Part shown: positions 24,678-31,322 of the stretch, in pieces | Position numbering within the stretch: the stretch's first letter is position 1 | How the letters are laid out: each line of letters begins with the position of its first letter | Assembly (NCBI RefSeq): GCF_000373385.1 | Contig: NZ_KB891326.1 | Span: forward strand, 209,309-273,308 | From: Thiobacillus thioparus DSM 505 | GTDB lineage: Bacteria; Pseudomonadota; Gammaproteobacteria; Burkholderiales; Thiobacillaceae | Direction of reading: 5' to 3' | DNA length: 64,000 nt | The notes under the pieces: generated by a model | What the model was told of the DNA's origin: nothing | Database searches by the model: none | The model's input: the letters and a program-made list of their open reading frames with translations, nothing else | Translations under genes and position numbers: made by a program

Positions 24678-25499
24678 ATGAATGCCAAACGTTTGAGAAA
24701 AGCACTATTTAATCGATCCAAACTACGTGCTGTCATTGCCATTTTCGTGTTCCTCGTATTGTGGGAGATCGGTTCGCGGTCCAAGGAGTGGTTCGGCTTT
24801 GCCGTGCCCTGGATTGGCCATGTTCCCGCGCCAACTGCAGTTGTGGTCGCGTGGTACGGATTGCTGGGTGACCCAGGCTACTGGCAAAGCTGGTATATGA
24901 GCACGCTCCGTGTGCTGGCGGGATTCTTTGCTGCCATGGTGGTCGGTATTCCCCTGGGCTTATTCATGGCAGTGAACAGGACATTCAACGGTCTGGTTTT
25001 TCCTTCTTTTGAAATATTGCGGCCGATCCCGCCACTGGCCTGGGTTCCGGCATCGATCATTTTCTGGCCAAGCCAGGAATTGTCCATTGCATTCGTTACT
25101 TTTCTCGGGGCCTTTTTCACGATCGTGATAAACGTTCTGGGAGGTGCGAAATCCATTGATCCCCGCTATTTCCAGTCCGCACAGTCAATGGGCTCTTCGC
25201 AATGGGATGTCTTCCGGCGTGTCGTTCTCCCGGCAACGCTTCCTTCGATCGTCGTGGGGTCTGCCGTAGGCATGGGGATCACCTGGGAAGTCGTGGTCGC
25301 TGCCGAAATGATTTCGGGCGGTGGTGGGTCGGGTGGTTCGGGTGGTGGATTGGGCTTTTTCATCTGGAATTCATATGTCGGTGGGTCATACGAACAGATC
25401 GTTGTCGGCATGATCAGCATCGGCATCGCTGGATTCATCTCCAGCGAGCTTTTACGAAAACTCGGTAGTTACTTAACCCCATGGTTGAGAAAACGGTAA
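24678..25499 (+). CDS. ABC permease, NitT/TauT family, with Gly/Ser-rich insert
   Basis: This 273-residue six-helix permease starts at 24678 (AAGAAGGG upstream). It pairs with the sensor-fused permease at 22488 to make a heterodimeric channel. The docking loop is AQSMGSSQWDVFRRVVLPA. After EMISG there is a glycine/serine stretch (GGGSGGSGGGLG) absent from the otherwise collinear paralogue at 213 (EMISGGNGLGRL). The DNA there (about 25318-25350) is a GGTGGGTCG-like microrepeat, so slippage is a likely origin. Confidence 0.88.
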   Translation: MNAKRLRKALFNRSKLRAVIAIFVFLVLWEIGSRSKEWFGFAVPWIGHVPAPTAVVVAWYGLLGDPGYWQSWYMSTLRVLAGFFAAMVVGIPLGLFMAVNRTFNGLVFPSFEILRPIPPLAWVPASIIFWPSQELSIAFVTFLGAFFTIVINVLGGAKSIDPRYFQSAQSMGSSQWDVFRRVVLPATLPSIVVGSAVGMGITWEVVVAAEMISGGGGSGGSGGGLGFFIWNSYVGGSYEQIVVGMISIGIAGFISSELLRKLGSYLTPWLRKR

Positions 25500-25511
25500 A
25501 GGATGATTCGA

Positions 25512-26426
25512 ATGAACGCTATTACTCAAAATCTATCGCCTGCTTCATCGAAGAGTCCAAATGTGAAGATCAAGGCTGCTGAAATCAAAGTTACAAATGT
25601 CAGCAAATCGTATGGCGCGGGCCTCTTTACCAAAGAAGTAATCAAGGATTGTTCGTTCACCATCGAACGCAACAAGCTTACTGTGATGATCGGCCCTTCA
25701 GGCTGCGGTAAAAGCACGTTGATACGGCTTCTTGCGGGCTTCGAGAAATCCTCGTCCGGCAGTATCGAAATTGACGGGAAACGAATTACCGGTCCGGGGC
25801 GTGATCGTCTGGTTGTTTTCCAGGAATCGGCATTGTTTCCCTGGATGACTACCTACGACAACATCATGTATGGGCCCAAAGCGCGCGGCGAAAATACCCA
25901 GCTGAATCGGGATCAAGCTGAATATTTGCTGGAAAAGGTTGGACTGACGGCTTTCAGGGAGAAATATCCTCCGCAACTCTCCGGCGGCATGCAGCGTCGG
26001 GCTGAATTGGCTCGTGCGATGATCAATAACCCCGATGTCATGATCCTCGATGAACCGTTTCGAGGCTTGGATTGCATGTCCAAGGAATTGATGTGGGAGT
26101 ACTACTCAGGGCTTTATGAAGAGTCGCATAGAACGAACTTCTTCGTTACCACGGATATCGATGAAGCAATTTTCCTGGCTGATCGCCTCCTGATCATGTC
26201 AAACATTCCGGGACAGGTTCGTGCAACCATCGAAGTCGATTTGCCGCGCCCGAGAAGACTGGCTTTTGTTTTTGATAATGAACGGGCCGTTGCCATAAAA
26301 ATGGAGGCTTTGTCCATCCTTCACAAGGAAGCGATGAAATCCTTCAGTGGTGGAAGCAAGGCGGCGGCAGATTTTGTCGAAGCTTATTCAAAGCGTTCCA
26401 GTGGCAGTGGGCCATCCGAACAATAG
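25512..26426 (+). CDS. ABC ATPase, switch histidine replaced by Thr
   Basis: The 304-residue ATPase starts at the ATG with AAAGGA upstream (an ATG at 25503 is less well placed). Walker A is at 61-68 (GPSGCGKS), signature LSGGM at 156-160 and Walker B ILDEP at 178-182. The H-loop reads FVTTDIDEA, with Thr214 replacing the switch histidine. The paralogue at 1048 has Ser there, so loss of this residue is conserved in both importers. The long C-terminal tail (SSGSGPSEQ) is extra. Last gene of the importer. Confidence 0.9.
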   Translation: MNAITQNLSPASSKSPNVKIKAAEIKVTNVSKSYGAGLFTKEVIKDCSFTIERNKLTVMIGPSGCGKSTLIRLLAGFEKSSSGSIEIDGKRITGPGRDRLVVFQESALFPWMTTYDNIMYGPKARGENTQLNRDQAEYLLEKVGLTAFREKYPPQLSGGMQRRAELARAMINNPDVMILDEPFRGLDCMSKELMWEYYSGLYEESHRTNFFVTTDIDEAIFLADRLLIMSNIPGQVRATIEVDLPRPRRLAFVFDNERAVAIKMEALSILHKEAMKSFSGGSKAAADFVEAYSKRSSGSGPSEQ

Positions 26427-26694
26427 ATCAATTCATCATATAAAACGCCATGCTTAGTCCTGGATAACGGGTGGATTGCTCACGCTCAAATTCACCGATT
26501 TCTCTTGTTTTTGTTTAGGTTTGCTTCACGTCTTAATTTGTAAATATTTGTTTTTCCTGGGGAAAATTTTTTCGTTTGAATTATTTATTCTAAGTAAAAC
26601 AAGTAATTGTTAAAAGGCAAAACGCAAAATTTCGCATGCTGTCCTCGATGTGTATTTGAATGCTGATCGAAGCTTTTAATATTTGGAGATGAAA
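26427..26694. other. Intergenic region (268 bp), AT-rich
   Basis: No gene or clear promoter motif found. Strongly AT-rich with several T and A runs. No -24/-12 element of sigma-54 type was seen, so the downstream amidohydrolase-like gene is probably transcribed from another promoter class. Confidence 0.5.
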
Positions 26695-27549
26695 ATGGGA
26701 AAAAAAGTAATTGATATGCGCAGTAGGCCTTCATTTTTGCATGATTTTTATGGGGCGACGCCGGGTACCAATGAGTATGAGGTGGTCAAATGGCTGAATA
26801 GGCGTGTGGGTTCAAAAGACGACGAGCACTTTACCCGCTCAAAAGATGTCGAGGGGTTTGTAGGCGAAATCAGGGAAGTGGGCATAACAGCGTCTGTGGT
26901 GGTGGGCCGAGACATACCAGGAATTCGGCATACAAATGATGAAATCAGTGAAATAACACAAGGACATAAAGAGCTTGTTGGCATGGGCTCTGTCGACCCC
27001 TTGGCATTGGGCGTCAAAGGGTCGATTGCCGAAGTGGAGCGGGCCATTAAAAAACTAGGCTTGAAAGGTATCAATCTCGAGCCTGGATTCGGTAGTGCGC
27101 CTATGAAGGCCGACAATCCATTGTTATATCCAATCTATGATGCCTGTGATCAATTGGGCGTTCCCGTTTGCCTTATGTCAGGGCCAACCTCTCCTAGTCT
27201 CGAACTGACTGATCCCGCTCCTGTGGGACGGATTGCGAAGGCATTTCCTAACCTGTCGATTATTTGTTATCACGGGTTCTATCCCTATGTGAACGAAATA
27301 ATCGGGGTTGCCTTCCGCTGGGAAAATGTTTTCCTTGTGCCGGATATGTATATATTTCTTCCGGGTGGAAGTCTTTATGTTGAAGCAGCAAACGGTTTCA
27401 TGAAAGACCAACTCCTGTTTGGTAGTTCATATCCCTTCCGGGCGATGGGGCAGTCAGTTGATGATTATAGAAACCTTGGATTCAAAGATGATGTTATCGA
27501 CCAGGTCATGTATAAAAATGCCAAACGGGTACTTAAATTAAAAATCTAG
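26695..27549 (+). CDS. Amidohydrolase-2 family protein, metal ligands replaced
   Basis: The 284-residue TIM-barrel protein resembles the ACMSD/amidohydrolase-2 family (GINLEPGFG, YPIYDACDQLGVPVCLMSG, NLSIICYHGFYPYVNE, LLFGSSYPFRAMGQ). The N-terminal metal motif, usually DxHxH, here reads DMRSRP (Arg9, Arg11), and the usual GTDYPF aspartate is Ser. The metal site therefore looks dismantled. It may be a non-hydrolytic homologue, binding protein or decarboxylase-like enzyme. It sits between the importer and a TauE-type exporter in the oxygenase block. The start at 26695 follows GGAG by six bases. Confidence 0.7.
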   Translation: MGKKVIDMRSRPSFLHDFYGATPGTNEYEVVKWLNRRVGSKDDEHFTRSKDVEGFVGEIREVGITASVVVGRDIPGIRHTNDEISEITQGHKELVGMGSVDPLALGVKGSIAEVERAIKKLGLKGINLEPGFGSAPMKADNPLLYPIYDACDQLGVPVCLMSGPTSPSLELTDPAPVGRIAKAFPNLSIICYHGFYPYVNEIIGVAFRWENVFLVPDMYIFLPGGSLYVEAANGFMKDQLLFGSSYPFRAMGQSVDDYRNLGFKDDVIDQVMYKNAKRVLKLKI

Positions 27550-27597
27550 ATAAATCTGGAAGCATCCTGAAAAAATTGAATTTTATGGCTATTCGAA

Positions 27598-28047
27598 ATG
27601 AACGTTGCGATTAGAGAGGCGGAATTGTCTGACCTTTCTCGGTTGGTCGAGCTTTATAAATTGCTTGACTTCTATCCCGAGGAAGATCAGCCATTCGACA
27701 AGCTTCAACAACAGTTTATGCGCCATACAGAATATCCCGACTATCACGTCTTTGTCGCAGAAGAGGACAACGTGATAGTCGGTACCTTTGCGCTAATTGT
27801 GATCGAAAGCGCAGCTCATGGTGGGAAACCCTTCGGGATTGTCGAAGATGTTGTCGTTTCGAATAAGTGGCAAGGGAAGGGGATCGGTAAGAAGATGATG
27901 TTGTTTGCAATGCAACACTGTCAGGCGCGAGGATGTTACAAGCTTGCGTTGTCGAGCCATTTACAACGGGATGAGGCGCATAAATTCTATGAGTCGCTTG
28001 GTTTCGCAAAACATGGTTTCAGTTTTCAGATAGCCTGGGCTGTCTAA
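27598..28047 (+). CDS. GNAT family N-acetyltransferase
   Basis: The 149-residue protein is a single GNAT domain. It opens MNVAIREAELSDLSRLVELY, has the acetyl-CoA-binding motif VVSNKWQGKGIGKKMM, and ends with the usual C-terminal segment AHKFYESLGFAKHGFSF. It would acetylate an amine on a small molecule or protein; the substrate is unknown. It lies between the amidohydrolase-like and TauE-type genes on the same strand, so acetylation of a pathway compound is possible but unsupported by sequence. Confidence 0.85.
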   Translation: MNVAIREAELSDLSRLVELYKLLDFYPEEDQPFDKLQQQFMRHTEYPDYHVFVAEEDNVIVGTFALIVIESAAHGGKPFGIVEDVVVSNKWQGKGIGKKMMLFAMQHCQARGCYKLALSSHLQRDEAHKFYESLGFAKHGFSFQIAWAV

Positions 28048-28141
28048 GTTAGATGATTACAGAAGGCAGGGGGTTCATCAATCAGGTTCAACGTGGCTTC
28101 TGCAATCAATGTATTGTTCTTAATCTGATATTGCCGCATCA

Positions 28142-28894
28142 ATGACAATTGCCTGGCTGCTTGCGGTTTCTCTTGTCGTCGGCATGCTCATCGGCGCTGT
28201 AGGTATAGGTGGAATCCTACTCATTCCGGCACTCAATATTCTTGGAGGATTGACAATCCAAGAGGCCATGGCAACCGCATTGGCCACATTTATTTTTACG
28301 GGGGTTATTGGGACATTTTCATTTCAACGGCGTGGAAGTATCGACTGGAGCATTACTGTACCGCTGTGCATTGGAGCAGCAATCTTTGGATTTTTCGGCG
28401 CCTGGGCAAATGCAAAGATCAATGCACAAGCCCTCTCTTTGATTCTGTCTTCGATTATTGTTTTCGCGGGCATTTACACTTTCTATACGAAAAATAAAAA
28501 GAAATCGGTCATATTTCAGAATCGTCCACGATTTCAGCAGGCATTATTGATTGGCGTAGGTGCTGTCGTGGGTTTCGGCTCGGGCCTTACGGGTGTCGGA
28601 GGACCCGCTTTGTCTGTTCCCATGATGATTTTGCTGGGATTTCCTCCCCTGAGCACAATAGGCGCAAGCCAGGTAATTCAGATCCTGGCAGCACTCTCAG
28701 GGACAGCCGGGAATCTGCAATATGGGTCATTCGATTACAAACTTCTGGTCATTTGCACACTTTTTGAAGTCGCAGGTGTCGTAGCAGGCGTGCGGATCGT
28801 ACATGCCATGAATGCGCAGGTTTTGCGGGGTAGCGTAGGGGTATTGTGCATTCTTGTTGGTGCGGGGCTCATGGTGCGGGCATTGGGGTTTTGA
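28142..28894 (+). CDS. TauE/SafE-family membrane exporter
   Basis: The 250-residue membrane protein has about seven to eight hydrophobic helices in two repeats (GAVGIGGILLIPAL and GSGLTGVGGPALSVPMM are the paired family motifs). TauE/SafE proteins export sulfite, sulfoacetate or related anions, and are common beside sulfonate-degradation genes. Here it closes the oxygenase/importer block, consistent with export of sulfite released from an organosulfur substrate. The family is broad, so the transported anion is not certain. Confidence 0.83.
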   Translation: MTIAWLLAVSLVVGMLIGAVGIGGILLIPALNILGGLTIQEAMATALATFIFTGVIGTFSFQRRGSIDWSITVPLCIGAAIFGFFGAWANAKINAQALSLILSSIIVFAGIYTFYTKNKKKSVIFQNRPRFQQALLIGVGAVVGFGSGLTGVGGPALSVPMMILLGFPPLSTIGASQVIQILAALSGTAGNLQYGSFDYKLLVICTLFEVAGVVAGVRIVHAMNAQVLRGSVGVLCILVGAGLMVRALGF

Positions 28895-29104
28895 TGGCCT
28901 ATCGGAGTTCCTATAGGGGGAACTCAGCACACAAGACCAGTGTGTAATAGAGCGTTGTTCACCCATCGACATCCATTGGAAGTACGGATCATGCCTGACC
29001 CGGCTGATCAAGAAACGAACTGAAAGCCGGAGTCGCCCAAGGCCAAGCTCATACAACTGGCTCAAACCTACTACAAAGTACCCGGATGATTCATTGTGAA
29101 TCGT

Positions 29105-29169
29105 GACGGTGTGACAATTTGTGTCGACTCCAGATCACTTTTCTGCCTGATCTGGCATGACATTCTGTC
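29105..29169. promoter_or_regulatory. Enhancer-like sites upstream of the formate dehydrogenase operon
   Basis: 29105-29139 matches the mtoX upstream box at 29 of 35 positions. Its GACA-ATT-TGTG core is centred 151 bp from the -24 element. A second, perfect GACA-TTC-TGTC dyad lies at 29159-29169, 105 bp from it. Two sites at this range fit a sigma-54 activator. Confidence 0.7.
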
Positions 29170-29268
29170 CTAGTACTGGATCTTCCTGCACTGGATTCGC
29201 GTGCTTTGCGATTGATTAGGCGGTTGTTTATGCATGATTTTGCAATCGCCCCGGTTTGAAAAATCGAT

Positions 29269-29283
29269 TGGCACGCGAATTGC
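29269..29283 (+). promoter_or_regulatory. Sigma-54 promoter of the formate dehydrogenase operon
   Basis: TGGCAC-GCGAA-TTGC is a perfect -24/-12 match with exact spacing, 69 bases before the first start codon at 29338. Confidence 0.88.
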
Positions 29284-29337
29284 AGAGAGCTCTCAAACAC
29301 CCCGCCCCAATGGTTTTCTTGATTGCTCAGAGGATTT

Positions 29338-29763
29338 ATGTCCAGTACAAATCAAGCCGACTTGTTGCCTGCACTGCACCGGCTACAGGAAAAATTCGGC
29401 TATATCCCCGACCATGCCATTGCCGAACTGGCAAAAGCCCACAACATGGCGCAGGCAGAAGTGGTCGGCGTCATCGGCTTCTATCATGACTTTCGCCGTA
29501 CGCCACCCGGCCGCCAGCGTCTTCGGATATGTCGCGCAGAGTCATGCCAGGCTATGGGCGCGGATGCCCTGGCCCTGCACGCCAGCACGCAACTCGGCGT
29601 CGAGTTCGGCGCCACCACGGCCGATGGCGAAGTGACGCTGGAAGCGGCTTATTGCCTGGGCAATTGCGCCTGTTCGCCGGCGGTGATGCTGGACGACGAA
29701 TTGCACGGCCGGGTCAGCGCCGAGCGCCTCGACGCCATGCTTGCAGAAGGACGAGGGGTATGA
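29338..29763 (+). CDS. fdsG: NAD-dependent formate dehydrogenase, gamma subunit
   Basis: The 141-residue NuoE-like thioredoxin-fold subunit has four 2Fe-2S ligands (CRAESCQ and CLGNCAC). It starts at the ATG following CAGAGGATTT. With FdsB it forms the diaphorase part of the soluble molybdenum formate dehydrogenase, passing electrons to NAD. The next gene overlaps its stop by four bases (ATGA). The gene order fdsG-B-A-(fdhD)-D matches the Cupriavidus/Rhodobacter operon. Confidence 0.92.
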   Translation: MSSTNQADLLPALHRLQEKFGYIPDHAIAELAKAHNMAQAEVVGVIGFYHDFRRTPPGRQRLRICRAESCQAMGADALALHASTQLGVEFGATTADGEVTLEAAYCLGNCACSPAVMLDDELHGRVSAERLDAMLAEGRGV

Positions 29764-31322
29764 CGCAACGGATTTTTGTGCCTCGCGATGCCAGTGCCGT
29801 ATCGGTGGGCGCGGAGCGTGTGTGTCGAACGATCGAGAACGAGGCCCGGAACCGCGGGCTGGATGTGGAAATCGTGCGCAACGGCTCGCGCGGACTGTAT
29901 TGGCTGGAGCCACTGATCGAGATCGAGCTTGACGGGCAACGTATCGCCTACGGGCCGGTTAATCCTGAGGACGTGCTGGGTCTGTTCGAGGCCGGATGGC
30001 TGCAGGGCGGTGCGCATGCCTTATGCCATGGCCCCAGTGAAGAGATTCCATATCTGAAGCGCCAAACCCGGCTCACCTTTGCCCGCATGGGCGTCACCGA
30101 TCCTCTGTCGCTGGAGGACTATCGTGCGCATGGCGGATTAAAGGGACTGGAGCGCGCGCTCGACATGAAGGCCGAAGACATCGTGGATGCCATCGATACG
30201 GGTGGCTTGCGCGGCCGTGGCGGCGCAGGTTTCCCCACGGGAATCAAGTGGCGCACCGTGATGAATGCAGGCGGCGGACAAAAATACATCGTCTGCAATG
30301 CCGACGAGGGTGACTCCGGCACATTCTCGGACCGCATGCTGATGGAGGGCGATCCCTTTTGTCTGATCGAAGGCATGATCATTGCCGGCCTGGCAGTGGG
30401 GGCGGACACCGGTTACATCTACCTGCGCTCGGAATACCCGGATGCCTGGGACGTGCTCGAGGATGCCATCGTCACGGCCACGCGTGAAGGCATACTGGGC
30501 GCCAATGTGCTCGGCTCTGGACGACGCTTCGAACTGAATCTTTTCAAGGGCGCCGGGGCCTACGTGTGTGGCGAGGAAACCTCGTTGCTGGAGAGCATCG
30601 AGGGCAAGCGCGGTCTGGTCCGCGCCAAGCCGCCGCTGCCTGCGTTGCAGGGCCTGTTCGGCCGTCCCACGGTGGTCAACAACGTCATCACGCTGGGCAG
30701 CGTGCCCTGGATCCTGGCGCATGGCGGCGAAGCCTACAAAGCGCACGGCAGCGGTCGTTCGCGCGGCACGCTGCCGTTCCAGCTTGCGGGCAACCTGAAG
30801 CAACCCGGTCTGGTCGAGGTCGCCTTTGGCATGACCCTGCGCGAACTGCTATACGATTTCGGCGGCGGCTCCGCCAGTGGACGGCCAATCCGTGCCGTGC
30901 AGGTGGGCGGACCGCTCGGCGCCTATCTGCCAGAGTCGCGCTTCGACCTGCCCCTCGATTATGAGGCGTTTGCGGCAGTCGGTGCCACGGTGGGCCATGG
31001 CGGGATCGTTGCCTTCGACGACAGCGTCGACATGGCGAAAATGGCCCGCTATGCCATGGAATTCTGCGCCATCGAGTCCTGCGGCAAATGCACGCCGTGC
31101 CGTATCGGTTCGGTTCGTGGCGTGGAGTTGCTGGACAGCATGCTGGCCGCGCGCCCGCAACATTCCAACGACGACACCCTGCTGCGCGATCTTTGCCAGA
31201 CTATGCTGGAAGGATCGCTTTGCGCCATGGGCGGTATGACGCCGTATCCGGTCCTGTCCGCACTCGATCACTATCCTGAAGATTTCGGCCTGTCGCCGAA
31301 GCAAGAGGAGGCCTCCACATGA
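29760..31322 (+). CDS. fdsB: NAD-dependent formate dehydrogenase, beta subunit
   Basis: The 520-residue NuoF-like flavoprotein starts at the ATG overlapping the fdsG stop; frames extending further upstream are inside fdsG. Visible motifs are the glycine-rich NADH loop GRGGAGFPTGIKW, the FMN region CNADEGDSGTFSDR and GAGAYVCGEETSLLESIEG, and the 4Fe-4S site ESCGKCTPCR near the C-terminus. An N-terminal thioredoxin-like extension is present, as in other FdsB proteins. It reduces NAD with electrons from FdsA. Confidence 0.93.
   Translation: MTQRIFVPRDASAVSVGAERVCRTIENEARNRGLDVEIVRNGSRGLYWLEPLIEIELDGQRIAYGPVNPEDVLGLFEAGWLQGGAHALCHGPSEEIPYLKRQTRLTFARMGVTDPLSLEDYRAHGGLKGLERALDMKAEDIVDAIDTGGLRGRGGAGFPTGIKWRTVMNAGGGQKYIVCNADEGDSGTFSDRMLMEGDPFCLIEGMIIAGLAVGADTGYIYLRSEYPDAWDVLEDAIVTATREGILGANVLGSGRRFELNLFKGAGAYVCGEETSLLESIEGKRGLVRAKPPLPALQGLFGRPTVVNNVITLGSVPWILAHGGEAYKAHGSGRSRGTLPFQLAGNLKQPGLVEVAFGMTLRELLYDFGGGSASGRPIRAVQVGGPLGAYLPESRFDLPLDYEAFAAVGATVGHGGIVAFDDSVDMAKMARYAMEFCAIESCGKCTPCRIGSVRGVELLDSMLAARPQHSNDDTLLRDLCQTMLEGSLCAMGGMTPYPVLSALDHYPEDFGLSPKQEEAST

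Larger units (their letters stand above)
28895..29337. other. Formate dehydrogenase control region (443 bp)
   Basis: No gene is apparent. It contains the shared enhancer-like box (29105-29139), a second GACA-TTC-TGTC dyad (29159-29169) and a perfect sigma-54 promoter (29269-29283). The first 200 bp after the TauE gene hold nothing recognisable. Confidence 0.7.

Noticed and set aside
28895-29100. Possible transposase remnant before the formate dehydrogenase operon
   Set aside because: Short Arg-rich translations only; no inverted repeats, target duplications or recognisable motif.
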